This document shows positions 10,944-23,900 of a stretch of DNA of 64,000 nucleotides, in pieces. Positions within the stretch are counted from its first letter, which is position 1. The number at the start of each line of letters is the position of its first letter. A program made the translations under genes and the position numbers. The DNA is from Erigeron canadensis (lineage: Eukaryota; Streptophyta; Magnoliopsida; Asterales; Asteraceae), in contig NC_057769.1 of the NCBI RefSeq assembly GCF_010389155.1, positions 25,544,735-25,608,734 of the forward strand. Direction: 5' to 3'. The notes below the pieces were generated by a model. That model did no database searches. It was not told the DNA's origin and saw only the letters and a program-made list of their open reading frames with translations.

Positions 10944-12403
10944 TCAGACACTATCATGCCCTGTGTTAGGTGACACACATCTACGCCTGTCCATATAAGT
11001 TCCATACAATGTGGTCGTAAATGATATTATGAACGGCAGAACGAACGAGATGGCCGTAGAAGCAAATAATATGAAGGAATTTGGAGCAATCGCAATCATG
11101 CTAGTAGCATAAGTTAAAGCTAGGGAAGATAATAAAAGATTAAATTCCAACCGCATAGGTAAACCTGCAGTGAGTTCACTGATCATGTGAATTGACAAGA
11201 AGAACCCCAAGGAATTCGCTAACAGAAACACAGTGTAGGCTACCGGGTTATAAGTACCCATTATAGCTTCTCCCGCAGTATGTTTTATAAGGGCAGTTGT
11301 ACCATTCTTGGGAGATGATAATGTGTAATTTCCTGCAGGTGGATCATAATCATCTTGCCAAGTGCCTCCAGGTGGACTAAGTGCAGGCTGATACGTTGCA
11401 GATGTGATAAGTACAAGTATCACGAGAAGGGTATTTCTTACTTTTCTTGGAGAATCTTGTATATTATAATATTTGAAGTAGTTTAAAAATCGTATAGCTG
11501 GAGATGGAGGGTTATCTTCTCGTGTTGTATTTGGTTGATTTGGTGTTTGTTCTAGTGTATATTCAGGATTTGGTAGATTTTCAGTCCTTAGAGCTCCGGC
11601 TTGGATGAGAAGCTCCTCAATTTCACGACCACCGGCTTCACTTCTAGAAGTTTGTAGCATATCAAGAGGAGTTAAACCACTATTGTTTAAGGAATTCATC
11701 TCCAGATATTCCTTGCTAATAGCTTGCCCATTTAGCAGAAAGTCAACCACCTATTAGTAAACATACACGTTACGCAAGAAATCCTTCAAGACAATTGTAT
11801 ATGTGCTTGAAAAAAAAAGTATTCACTTGCCTCATACTGCTTTCTGGAGACGGCAAGGTGCAAGATTGTATTACCATGAATATCCTTGGTATTCAGGAGA
11901 TCTTCTTTGTTAACTTGCTTTAGATGATGTACTAACACTTGTAAAGCTTTGAATTGGTAGTTCTTCACTGCCAGATGAAAGGAAGTCTCACCTTGAGCTG
12001 TCTTGCAGTCGATAGATACCAAACTTGACAGAATCAACTCTCTAATAACTTCAACTTTACCTTTAGCCACAGCCAAATGAAGAGGGACTTTTCTGTCTTT
12101 TCCTTCTATCAAACATAAATCAACATCAACTTTGAGAAACTCCTTTACAATGTTTACATGCCCATATCCAGCAGCTATGTGCAAAGGGCTAAAACCGTCT
12201 TGGTTAAGCTCACTTATGAAATTTTGCCTGAGCTTTACCACTGTTGCTGCAAATTCTAAATGTCCAGCCAAACAAGCAACGTGTAATGGATTTTCACCAC
12301 CCTCCAACGCTCCAGTATGAAGAATAGATGGATTAGATTTGATCTCTTTAAGCAGGTGATCGACATCTCCATTCCATGCAGCCTGTAACAACCTTCCATC
12401 CAT
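10944..12403 (-). CDS. Ankyrin repeat protein with PGG membrane domain (BDA1-like)
   Basis: Two exons, 12403-11831 and 11750-10944, give 459 residues. The N-terminal half carries ankyrin repeats: NPLHVACLAGHL (38-49), SPLHIAAGYGH (72-82), VPLHLAVAKG (107-116), TSFHLAVKN (140-148), TILHLAVSRKQY (179-190), with the last repeat continuing into exon 2 as VVDFLL. The C-terminal half has the PGG-domain start SPRKVRNTLLVI, the PPGG motif (317-320) and about four hydrophobic segments, indicating an integral membrane protein. Family members act in plant immunity and stress signalling; the role here is inferred only. The 80-base intron starts with GC (GAG|GCAAGT) and ends TAATAG. No GT donor nearby preserves frame. 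Without splicing the protein would end at 206 residues. A dead paralogue lies upstream at 13.3-13.9 kb. Confidence 0.88.
11751..11830 (-). other. GC-AG intron of the ankyrin gene
   Basis: The donor is GAG|GCAAGTG at 11831/11830 and the acceptor TAATAG|GTGGTT at 11751/11750. The donor otherwise matches the AG|GTAAGT consensus, as known GC-AG introns do. Joining it restores the ankyrin repeat motif KQYE-VVDFLL exactly. Confidence 0.85.
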
Positions 12404-13284
12404 GGCTCTGTAATAAATTAATCTGTATATACTGTCGAAAAGTTGAAGGTTGAGTTGTTTTTATAAGGAAATAGGTATACCAAATGTGGACCCGTCATCG
12501 TTAAGTCAACAAGTGTAAGTTACGAGGAAACATCAAAGAGTTTATTAACTATTGTTTCGTGTTTTACTATTGGAGGTATTTATGTTGTGATGTAGACGGA
12601 AAACGAGATAAATAATCAAACATGTTGAATTCACAAGAATTCCAAGAACAATTGTTCTAATTTTCGTTGATTCAAAAGAAATACCGATAATCAGGCAATT
12701 TCACACACTAAATACACACTTGTGTATATGAAAAAATGATTTCCATATATTTTATAAGATGGTCATTTCCGTAGGTTTTTAATCACATAAATAGTAGTGC
12801 AAAATTCGAATGGGCCTAAAAGAACAAAGGGACGAAAAGTTATGATGAAATGAAAATCAAAATAACCGAAATGATGCATAAAAACCCCAAAACCTCATAG
12901 AAAATGACGTTTTCCACCGGTCATGTGACTAGTCAAACGCTACTACGCTGAAAACGAAGCCATGTAGCTCGAGTTATGCCCATTTTAATGAGGCAACTTT
13001 AGTTACTCTATCTTTAGCTTCCAAATACACAAGTGCTTGTTCTTCCACACTTGGGCCCACATCATATTGTTACATCTAATCCTGTATAGCCAGAGATCAT
13101 GGTTTTCATGTCTTTGAGCAGGATATGTGGTTATTGTATTAACTTTATTTGTATAGTCTTTCGGCTTTGAAAGATGTATTGTGAGGTGGTTGTTTTAACT
13201 TGATAGATATCATCTGGATATAAAATATCAGTTCTGGTGATTTGAATAAAGGTATCTGAAAGTAAATCTGTAGATTAATATTCA
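12404..13284. other. Ankyrin gene upstream region and unassigned sequence
   Basis: This holds the promoter side of the ankyrin gene and AT-rich non-coding DNA. A stretch around 12590-12990 looks repeat-derived but I could not place its ends. No gene is seen. Confidence 0.4.
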
Positions 13285-13880
13285 AAAGTTTTCAGAATTC
13301 AAGTCCATATTTCCCTTGTTAACGACTTCCCCATTGAGTAGAAAGTCAATCACCTATAAGAAAAGAAATAAAATAACCAATTAATGCGTCAGATAAGTAG
13401 AGATGACTAGACTTACAATATAATTCAGGAGATCTTATTTGTTAGCCAGCTTTAGATGTTGTTTTAGGACTTGCAAAGCTTCGAATAATTGGTTGTTCTT
13501 ATTTATCACTGGATGACCGAAGGGACGTTTCTCCTTGAGCAGTCACGTATCCGACTAAACCCAAAGTCTGTGATTACCTTTGACCACAGTAAAAGAAAGA
13601 GGATTTTTTCTATCTTTTCATTTGATAAGACACAAACCAAAGTCAACTTTGAGAAGCTCCTTCACAATTATGGTATAAGTAGCTGCTATGCGCAAAGGGC
13701 TAAAACCGATCTGGTTAATATTAAGCTTCTGCTTTAAGAAAAACATATGTTTTAACTACGTTAAAAGGAGTTTCACTACGATCCAGTAACATGGCATATA
13801 TGCAACGTAGATGGATTAGTGTCGGTATCTTTGAGTAAACGATCAACATCCCCAATCCAAACTGCCTTAAACAGTCTGGT
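13285..13880 (-). pseudogene. Ankyrin-PGG gene fragment, decayed paralogue
   Basis: The stretch 13290-13357 matches the start of exon 2 of the intact ankyrin gene (shared AGAAAGTCAA.CACCTAT). Then 13425-13880 matches exon 1 in order, with shared blocks AGGAGATCTT.TTTGTTA, TCTCCTTGAGCAGTC (cf. TCACCTTGAGCTGTC) and GATCAACATCCCCAATCCA. The reading frame is broken by indels and the PGG half is missing. The piece is in the same orientation as the intact gene, consistent with an old tandem duplication. Confidence 0.8.
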
Positions 13881-14328
13881 GTCAGACTGGACAATCTGGT
13901 GCGACACTGGACATTTTCAAGCTGACATCATTGAACATATATATATATGTGTGTGTGTATATATATAAGGGTATGGTGTCAGACTCTGCTATTGTCAAAC
14001 TATACCCATTAAATGAATAGCAATATTTCATCGTTATGATGCAAGTTATACGACCTTTTATTGGTTCCTCACTTTCAAATGTGACAGATTGAAGCTAATG
14101 GATATCTTTAATAATTGGCTAAACATTGGAAAGTCCAATTTTGACATTTATAGGTCAAACCTTTAATGAGAAGTTTTTCAGAAATGCTACTACTTCGACA
14201 GAAAACTACAAATGAGTACTTAAGCACATATGTCAAGTCTTCATTTGTAGAACAATAATGGTGAACAATCATTGCAATGCTAAGCAATCTTTTAGCACAA
14301 AAATAATGTTCCAACTTATCATTATATA

Positions 14329-17300
14329 TTAGGATCTAGTAGTCCTTGGTAGGCTATCTAAAGTATAATGGCCAAGTCTACCAGTACGATACAGATTAAT
14401 AAGCTTGGCTGCAACTATGCTATCAGCATCTCTACATGAATCTGAAGTCAAATTGAAAACTTTTCGCATTGTTGAAAACTGTGTTTCAATCAATTCTTCC
14501 ATATCCTTCTCATCTTCTATTTTACCTTTGAAAGCTGATCCGTTCAAAAAGAGAGCTCGGCGAACAGCTTCCACCACAAAATCCTATATGACGGTGTGAG
14601 AAAAATCACAACGAAAAATGATATATTTCATAGTTAATGCTAGTCAATAGTAAACAATATATAAATGAAAATTAAGGTAAACTGTTTTCTTATACCTGTG
14701 TATGATCATTCATAACTTGGTTGTCTCTTTTGTCTAACTCGGGCATATAATCATTTATGGTGGAAAACTTAGCCCATTTCTGGTATTCATTACTGGAATT
14801 GAGTATAGAGAGAAAGTACCGAGCAAGATCTAATTGGTCAATTAGATGATCAGAAATAGCTCCTGCAATTAAGATATATAAATACCTGAATAAGAAAATT
14901 CACAAGAATCTTATGCAATCTGGGCCTCGCCTCACTTGAGCAAATATAAAATAAAACTTATACCAGTTAAAGCAAATTTAGAAGCAAGTTCAGCATCGAC
15001 AATCTCGGGAGGCAAAATTCCAGGCGTGTCCAAGATATATATATTAGGATTGCTTCCAATCTGAAATATGAGTCACCATTTCAAGCTATTTTAACTGAAG
15101 AAATATGCAAACAAAGAGTATACCTTTAAGCCAGTGATATTTTTTGTCTCCCCCGGATGTGGACTAACAATGGCATGTTTTAACTTTCCTTTCTCTTAAA
15201 GATAAATATATCAACTATTAGAGGCGAACAGAAGCACAATGAATAGCACTGTAGAGTGTACTAATGACATAAATTACCTGCAGCGCTAATTCGGCCTATT
15301 TGATGCAAGGAATTTGCCAAAGCAGATTTTCCCACATTTGGAATTCCAACGAGTAGAACAGTAGTTGTCAGAGTGTTACTAGAATGTGTGGCTCTTCTTA
15401 TGTCTCTAACTCTCGCTTGAATGAAGTTTAGAAACTACAAGAGGATGCTTTTAGGAAAAAAGTTGATAGTCTGAGCGTATAACAGAAACATTAAATTTCA
15501 ACCCTTTACTTATGCAAGGATTAATTTCAGTTGCCTTTGATGTGTATATGCGCAACCAGGTTGAAAGACACCTAAAGTGTACTTTCAATGCGTAAAACAT
15601 CCTAAATCATTTTATTCATTTAACTATTTCACTATTCAAATAATCTAGTTTATGTAATCATATTTGGCCCATAAATCCTTTATAAAATATAAATAAATAA
15701 ATAAAGAACAGTTTAAGAAAAAGGTTTCTTGGGTCAACCCACTCTACACCTATTTTAACAAATACTCTTTCACACTACCCAACCAACTGGGTTGGATCAA
15801 GTGATTCGAGCCCTTGCCTCTAGAGACAGAGGTCAAGGGTTCGATCCTCACGCCTAGCAAGGCTGGAGGTCTTTTTCTACCTTTGGTAGAACCTTAAAGC
15901 AGCCTCTCTACCTTTGGTAGGGTAAGGCTGTCTACATCTCAACCTCTCTCATACATCGTCGAAGACGGTATTGGGACCCAAAACCCGTGGAAGACGACAT
16001 TGGGGTTACTTTACTCTTTCACACTACCCGTTTTGACCCATTACGCAACCCACCCATCTTGCAACCTCAACAAAACATAAATATTCAAATGACAATTAAA
16101 GAATGAATTTGTACTTACTTACCTCCTTGATATTGTCCTTGTTATGTGAATTGATAGCATAAGGTATGTAATTTTGCTCCATAAAGTAAGTCATCCATTC
16201 CTAAAATTATAAATAAAGGAAGAGCTTCTGAATACCGGAGTGAGAAATACCACAAAACTGGTTATTAAGTACACATGTTGAAGCACATCAAACAAATAGG
16301 GTATTCGTAATTTCCATACTCAGCATCAATATCTGAAGTTCTGAACAATTAAGTTAATCATGATGAAGTATTCTTCTATTATTTGGAGCAATAGGAAGGT
16401 CGCTGAAAAGTTAGGTTATTATATGGAATCTTGATTGTTTAGTTGTCCAGTGACAACAATTTAAAAACGGCAGCAAAATTGTGCTATTTGAGTTTGCAAC
16501 AGCCAAAAATAATATTCATTTTTACAAGGAGTTCAATTACTTTTCATTTTTAACAGTCGCCAGTGCTTACTTTATGTCACTTGAAGATTCTTTCATTTTC
16601 AATGATTTTTCCATTACTCATAACAAAACCTAAGTATGACCAATACGACACAAGCTTTCTATGACGAAATGGGAGACACAGGCCTAACGAGTTGCTGGGT
16701 TCCCAATTCACAATTGTGGGACTTGGGGTGCTCAAAAGAAATAACAGGTGTTTTTTGGGAACTTAAAGGCAAAAGCTCTAGGAATTAGTAAGCATGGGGG
16801 CTGCGATCTATGTATATGTGATGGCCAAGAGGGTTGGACTGTTAATTTAGTAACATAATAAAAAAAACAACTAACACTGCAGGATATCCTATTGACCAAC
16901 CGCTTATCTTAGCTTAACCTCAGAACATACTGCACCGGCTAACACTGCAGGAAATCCTGTTGACCCTGGTGACTCAGAGGAGATTGAAGACCTACTGCCC
17001 AGTTCATTTGTGCAAATACTACTTAGACTAGCGAATTAATGCCATTTTATTCTTAGACTCCTATATGGTTAATGCTTTTCTTTTGTGTAGCTGAGGCCTA
17101 CTTTTACCGGGGCCCAAGCGTGCATGCCTTATGTAGCCGACTTGGGTATTCTGCCAAGTTGCCCAAACCTCATTTGACTTCATACAAATTACCGGGTGAA
17201 ACCCTTTACCCAAATTATTTTGGGCTGAGTGACCCCCGTATTTGTTCACTGGCGCCACCATTGTGTCTGTCCCATGCTAATCAAAGTGGGTCGTTGATTG

Positions 17301-18192
17301 GGCCTCTGTACGTGTTGATGTTGCTGTCTTGTTATGGTGCCCAGTGGATCATTGGTTTAACTCATGGGCTAGATTTGACATTACTCTCACTGTTGAGACT
17401 TGAGGCTCGGATCAATGTTGAATTAAATAGCAGCAAGTTTGGTTTAGGATGCATGGTTTTCTTAACACTTAACTGAACATAAATTTCAAATTGCTATTAA
17501 AGAGGCTGAAAATTAGCTTTAAATTCCCTAATTCTGGGCTTGTTATGCATCAAGTTGGTTGCTGATATCACTACTTGTTCAGATTCACTAATTTACTTCA
17601 GAAGTATATTTCTTATTAGTAAATTAATATGCCGATTAATCATATTGCAAAAAAGATAATAACTGATACAGAACCCAATCATTTAACTGACTAATAATCG
17701 TAATGGTATTATCCAAAATGCAATCAAAGAAAACAACCAAGTCTTTTGGAAGAACATATCACCTTAGTTTTCGAGTGATCAGCAAGATCCATTTTGTTCA
17801 GCACAATAATGTTCCTTGACGAAGACGGAAAGTATCTCAACTGTCCATATTCAGATGATATCGGCATCTGTAAGAAACACATGTTTATGTATAGAACCAT
17901 ACAAGTTAAATAAGAGTTAGCAAATAAAGCAATCAAACATTTAGCAAGTCAAAAGGAGCAGTCCAAGGTAGTTCTGTGAGACATTTTATCAAACAGTTGG
18001 CATACATAACGGAACGGAACGTACCCTTGCGTCTCGGACTTCGAGGACAATATCGACAAGAGGGATTCGATGAAAAATGGCACGAGATGCGGCACGCATG
18101 TGATGGTTGTACCACCAGCTTGAGGATTTGGCATCTGATATTTTCTTAACCGAATTACCTAAATTTTGAACTAAAACACCCCTTCCCGCCAT
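14329..18192 (-). CDS. SIN2: DAR GTPase 2-like, mitochondrial ribosome-assembly GTPase
   Basis: Eight exons (minus): 18192-18025, 17867-17763, 16200-16123, 15434-15278, 15194-15124, 15060-14964, 14862-14696, 14583-14329. All introns are GT-AG and in phase, giving 365 residues, close to the usual length. This is the YlqF/RbgA/Mtg1 circularly permuted GTPase family: the DAR motif (54-56) closes exon 1, then G4 NKMD (80-83), G1 GIPNVGKS (147-154), a PGET switch (183-186) and G3 DTPG (204-207). The G4-before-G1 order is diagnostic. The C-terminal block LYRTGRLGHYTL is typical of SIN2. Family proteins act in large-subunit ribosome maturation; SIN2 is mitochondrial and affects ovule development in Arabidopsis. 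The N terminus has several basic residues, but I cannot confirm a targeting peptide. Intron 2 (1.56 kb) contains repeat-like DNA and intron 3 contains a SINE. The frame is fully intact. Confidence 0.93.
15763..16029 (+). mobile_element. tRNA-derived SINE in SIN2 intron 3
   Basis: A perfect 18-bp direct repeat TACTCTTTCACACTACCC (15763-15780 and 16012-16029) flanks a 231-bp body. The body has an A-box-like TGGATCAAGTG and a B-box GGTTCGATCC near its 5' end, as in RNA polymerase III-driven SINEs. It lies between the exons at 16123-16200 and 15278-15434, in reverse orientation to the gene, and touches no splice site. Confidence 0.85.
16630..17480. repeat. Unclassified insertion-like block in SIN2 intron 2
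   Basis: This block is less AT-rich than its surroundings and includes a direct repeat CTAACACTGCAGGA.ATCCT at about 16870 and 16939. Chance open frames at 17072-17476 (plus) and 17061-17261 (minus) carry no recognisable domain. It enlarges the intron between exons 2 and 3 to 1.56 kb. It may be a transposon fragment; I could not find its termini. Confidence 0.4.
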
Positions 18193-18206
18193 TTTTATAT
18201 GTGATT

Positions 18207-18310
18207 ATTTATCTATATATATATATATATTAATGCTAAATATTGTTATAAAAATATATATAACACTAAATATTGTTATAAAAATATATATAACATATAT
18301 ATATATAAAG
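18207..18310. repeat. TA microsatellite and 30-bp direct repeat upstream of SIN2
   Basis: A (TA)n run is followed by two 30-bp units starting at 18237 and 18267, each containing TAAATATTGTTATAAAAATA. They sit just upstream of the SIN2 start and may include its core promoter, though no discrete TATA box can be singled out. Confidence 0.6.
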
Positions 18311-18818
18311 TATGTTAGCATGACAATTTTATTGCTTAAAATCTTAAATTGTTAAATGCATAAGGGCCGATTGCGTGGATTTAATAGATATGTTCAATAT
18401 ATAAAACAGGGCCTTAAACATGTCCTTAAAAGTTTGTCCATAAAGAACATCTAAAAACAGTTTTTTAATGAAACATAAAATATTTAACCAGTTTAGTTTA
18501 ATGATGCAGATGAACTCCTTCGAAATTAAAGTTAAAAACAACTGTAAAGTTAAAACTAAAGATCAAGATTATCTTTAGAACATTTTCGTCCCTCATTTTA
18601 TATGATGTACCTAATGACTCAATAATAGGGTGATCATGGGTCCATGTTTCACACTTTCACATATAACCATAAGTTATAATTTCATAATGGGCTAAAGTTT
18701 TTTTCCACATATAATAAAATTAATAGAGATGATTAAATGGGATAGTAGCCTATAAGTAATCTTAATTTACCTTTATTAAAAAACCTCCTTTCCATACTTC
18801 ATATGGCTTTTTAAATTT

Positions 18819-18968
18819 GGGAAAATTTCATATATATCCCATTTTAAAGACATAATTACATATATGCCTTAGGTGTAAGTTTTTAATGCATAAATACAAT
18901 GCTTTTAAAACATGCCTTAGACATATATGTAATTATGTCTTTAAAATAGGACATATATGAAAATCTCC
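18819..18968. mobile_element. Foldback MITE
   Basis: The left arm CCCATTTTAAAGACATAATT and the right arm AATTATGTCTTTAAAATAGG are near-perfect inverted repeats about 50 bp long with a short loop. The outer ends read GGGAAAATTTCAT and ATGAAAATCTCCC. The transcript would form a strong hairpin. There is no coding content. Confidence 0.8.
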
Positions 18969-18969
18969 C

Positions 18970-20480
18970 TTTAAATTTTATATTATAGGTTTGGACTTCA
19001 AACTGTATAGTTTGTAGGCTTGGACTTAAATTAAATATATACAAAGTTGGATTTAATTGGCCCCTGACCTGGTATGGGCCTGCTCAAGCGAGCAGCTTGC
19101 AAAGTTGCAAACTTGTATTTATACATAACTGGGCTTAAAATATTTGACGTTTTTATAATTCTATATCATTTAAATTTATATTACAAAACATTAAAAAGAT
19201 GTTTAAAAATTTGATTTTTTTAAGTACATACGAACAAAAAGTTTTATCCTTGTAGTTAATACTCTAATCAAATTTTATGTAAAATTTATTACCCAAAACA
19301 AAATTCTAATATACTAATAAAAATTAAAAAGTCAGGATTGTAAAGTTAAATAAAAAAAAATTAGATCAACTTCGTATAATAAATTCATAATATCTCTAAA
19401 TTCCTTCTTTTACCCAACTATCATGAACATTGGATGTCACCACCTTTAATCTTTTAACTATGTGTCCTTCCTAAACAATTTGAAACATCCGTGCATTTCA
19501 GGAAAACACTTCTAGTAAAATGGCGACTATTTGATTTAAACAACTTATTACCTAACAAATGGGTGGTAAGTTGGTAACACAAAATTTGATATATTTATTA
19601 CAACTGTGCATTAAACACTTAGTATGTTATATAACTTAATTATATTGTGTGGTAAACTTATTGATCTTTGTATTATTAACATCACCGCTTTAAACAAAAA
19701 CCTAAAAGGAACAAAGCTAGTATCATGTAACTAACGAATGTGTTTATTTCTCTTAATAATTGATTCATGGATAAAAAGTAATGCCGAATTTACTTGTTAC
19801 GAGAACATAGTTGAAAACAAAAGAAATGATATAGTTACTAACAAAATATACAAATCTATGTGGACCAATAAAAAATAGAGAGTGGATCAAGAAAAAGAAA
19901 AAAATATATAACTTTATTGGTGGTTATTGATGACACTTATGTTTATAAGTTTTGTTAGCAAATATTTGTTTGTGAGTGTAGCATTGCTCAACAAACTATT
20001 TAAGGTCTTATTTCTTTCCTACTTAATAAACTTAATAATTAAGAACTTAATCATTCAGTCAAATTTCATGTTTCCTTTTTGACTTGATACACAAAAATAA
20101 CCGTCAATTACTTATATTTTACTTAATATATACAGACATTCTTAATGCATTCAGTCACTTAATACACTCAGTACTTAATAACATAATACACTCAGTACTT
20201 AATAACAGGAAAAAAAAAACGAGGCCTAAGACACCATAATATCTAAAAAAGCCCTTTCATTTTAATTATATGCTTTGGGCTTTCTGGTCTACTAAAAAAA
20301 TAAACGGCCACATGCATTGATGGATCTGATGCATATATCTTTTTCTTTCAAAGAAATACGAGTACCTAAATAGCGATTAATCAACACTCTAAACGGATTT
20401 GGATCAATTAACCCTTTGTTAGTGTGCTACACTGCTTACTTTCGACATTACCAAACTAAACGCTTCTCTACTTTCAGTGT
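18970..20480. other. Gene-free AT-rich DNA
   Basis: I see no gene here. Small tandem repeats occur, including a 23-bp unit with CACTCAGTACTTAATAACA around 20166-20208. Confidence 0.5.
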
Positions 20481-20485
20481 TGAAT

Positions 20486-20995
20486 AATGGGAAACCCGTG
20501 CAAAGCGGTGTCCGGTGTGATGGTAGTGGTGTGGTGATAGTGACGACAACGACTGAAATTGAAGGTGACGATTAGTATAGGTTATTAGTGTATAAATTGG
20601 GTAAAGTAAATATTTTAGGAGTTGATAGATAAATTTATAGATTTTTTTCATTAAGGATATTTTTTAGATAAAACTTAAACAAGTAGCTGGAGTAGTACAA
20701 GTCATATGCAATTTAGACATTTCTGTTACAGCTTGTACTAAAAATGGGAGAGGAGGGATGGTTTGCTTTATTATATATACATGAGTAAAACAGGCGACGG
20801 GCGGTGTGGCGGCGACGGGTGGCGGTAGCTGTATAGTTTTTAATGTAAAGGTAAACGGTGTAATAGAGATGGTGGCAGCGGCGGCGACGGTTGACTATAG
20901 CTGTATGGTTATTAATGTAAAGGTGATTGATGTAATAAAAGGTAGTGTATTTCTATTTTAAAGACCAATATAATATTTATTGAGCATATTTTTTA
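20486..20995 (-). mobile_element. Two Helitron-family relics
   Basis: Two stretches begin with the GC-rich hairpin block of the family (ACCCGTGCAAAGCGG near 20490, and GCGACGGGCGGTGTGGCGG near 20795). Each is followed by the shared body words GTAAAGGTGATTGATGTAA and GATATTTTTTAGA. Termini are degraded. Confidence 0.5.
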
Positions 20996-23900
20996 ATTTT
21001 ATTTCTTTGTTGTCGTATTTTTGGTGTCCTATGAGGTCGACTATATATGACTTACAGTTTCGATATTTTCAGCTAAAGAAAAGAAACTAGGATGTCGATT
21101 GACATAAAGTATATTATAAAGTAAGTATATATTTATTTTTATTTTTAATTATGAAATTATTAAGAATTGTTGTATGATAAGTACTTAAACGGCTGCTTTA
21201 AGGTCTATGTTGCACAATGTTGACTAACAAGTGAAAAAGATACTTTGTCAAAATTAAGCTGGTAAATGTAATAAGATTTAGTGGGGTTGTCTACTTAACT
21301 TTTTGATCTTTCAATGAATACTCAGTAGCTTTTGTATTATGTTTCTTTGATATGTATGTTTACTTTTCCTGTGATTAAAACACCATTGGGTCATTATCCT
21401 CATATAATTCCTTGTGCTTATTAATTTGCTCGCATGACAAAAGCATTTTTAAAGGAGATGATATTCATACAACAGAATTTCATCATCTACAACAAATGTA
21501 TAAATTATAATGCACAAAATACAACTTAAGAAAAAAGGTATTGTTGTAAATGTCTAATTTTTAATATCATTTCTCCATTTTTATTGGAGTTTATAACAAT
21601 CAGAAACGGTTTTGGTTGTCTAGATGAGTTATATGTTGTTCCAAGTGCAAGAAGATGTGAAGTAGTGGTGGAAGAGTAATTTGAAGGCGATGATGGTGAA
21701 TCAGATGAAAAAAAATATGTTAAAAGATTGGTTGTTCATGATGGTGATATGGTGAATTATGAAGATGATTGTGGTTGAATTTGGATATGTGAAATCGTTG
21801 TGGCTTGAATGATTAATAAAAGTATCAATATTTTATGAAGTTTTTGAGGATGAAGACACAATAATAGAAGATTTAAAAAAACAGCCATTACCTTGATACT
21901 TTCTTCGGGCTTCTTTAAACGTAAGTATTAGTAGAACAAAATTTTTATTTTATGTTATTTATTAAACCAATCCAGCTATTAAACATTTATAAAACTATAT
22001 TTATAAAGAAACGAACCGAAATCACGACTTGCCACTCGCCGGCACGGCGACCTTGGAGACCATCTAAAATATAACAAAAATTATTAACTCTTTATGTAAG
22101 TTTGGCAACCATTCATTAAATTCTCAAAATTATACAAATTTCATAAAGGTGACTCAATTAAATATCGGAAGGATACATACTCTAAACATCTTTTATAAAC
22201 CATTGCATAAGTTCAAATTAATGAAACTACGAATTAATGTTTACTTCAACACTTGTTAATGAGATAAATCTTGAGTTTATACTGTGCATATTTTGTTATA
22301 ATATAATAATAGAAATCTTTGTATCCTCTATATAGTCATGTGTTTTTAGTTTATTAAGAATTTCACGTTTTTCGATCTTTATATAGTTATAAGATCAGAT
22401 TAAACGAATGAATGAATATATGTTAGTTCGAGTGTTCAACACTAGCATCATTTTCTGACTTTATCATAGAAAGTGGCAAGCATTATTATGATTTCATTGC
22501 CTAGTAAATACTTTAATCTTTTAATGAAAGTTCCTAGTAGTTATCCACCAGCAGTCAGCCAATGATTTTGACTGAATATTTACAACTTGACGATAGCGAT
22601 TTTGTTTTTGGTACTTTCTAGTGATAGTGAGCTGCTGATAAGCAGCCAGCCATAAGAAACTCACAATTAAACTCTTGATATTCATTTGTGCTTATTACCC
22701 AATGTATCAATATTCTCTTATAACGTAAAAGAATAAAATACTTATGATTTACTTTACACCGTTTATCTTTATAAGTGATATTTCAATTTATTTAACAAAA
22801 TAATTTATAAAATCTATCTTTCTAACTTAAAAAATAACTACATAGATTAATTCACTTTATAAGAATCACCTTTACAACAATATCCTATACTACTCGTCAT
22901 TGTCCACGACGTCATCGCCTATCGTCGCTGTCCACCATCAGTCGCCTCCGCCGTCACTTTATATTTGAACAATTCTTGTCTTATGTAATTTAAACATAGT
23001 AAAGATAGATAACCTTTTCTTTTAACTCTATTAATGTAAATATTATTTTTATGTTATCTCGATCTTATATTTAATCAAAAAGCCTCCATTGCCTTCATAA
23101 TATCAAACACTCAGGTAAGAAAGAAGGCTTGTTAAGACCCTATTTAACTTCTCACTCATGTATGAATGGGACTAAAAAGTCCAAATTCGATGAAAAATTC
23201 TAACATCAGGAAATTTTGATTTCGGATCGAAAAGAGGTTCAAGAGGCACGGGATGGATTTTGGACAATTAATATTTTAACCGGGTTGGTACTAGGAAGGG
23301 ACTTTTAATATGGTGAGACCTTTTGAAAAGAAGTGTCATCCATTTGATTTTATTAAACCACTGTTAGAATTAACGGACAGGTGAAAAATGGTAAAATCTG
23401 AATAACATGTAAAGGGCAAAATCTGAATCTCAAATCTCAATAACATAATAAAACATGTCCACACTCATTCAGTCATTCAGGCGAAAAAAACGTAGCTACA
23501 TTTCAAAATATTTATCCTTTTTACATAATAGCCTTTACTTTTAATGTAAAAAGTTTTTTTAAAAAATTCCAATAAGAAAATAACTTGAAAATTTTGGGGG
23601 AACTCGTCCCAATGGAAATGAGCCGTGCTAACTGCTAAGTATGAATCTGACACATTTGAATAAACAAATTTGTAATGGTATCAGATTAATTAACGGATAA
23701 TGACAAATCAACATAATTTGTTTGCCTAATTAATCAACCTAATAATAGAATAGTGACATGTGGAAAAAACAGAGGGCTGGATTAATAAAGAGAATTAGTG
23801 GAATCTACATGTCAAATTTTTAAGGTTTTAAGTTAATTTTTAAGCATATGGATTATGTTGATTAATATTTTTCCTAATTAACGGAAGTATAACTAAAGAG

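Noticed and set aside
15830..15855. Possible tRNA gene (GGTTCGATCC box)
   Set aside because: There is no cloverleaf, and flanking 18-bp duplications show it is the promoter of a SINE.
17072..17476. 134-codon open frame inside SIN2 intron 2
   Set aside because: It lies in an intron of a complete gene, overlaps another frame on the opposite strand and has no recognisable domain or start context.
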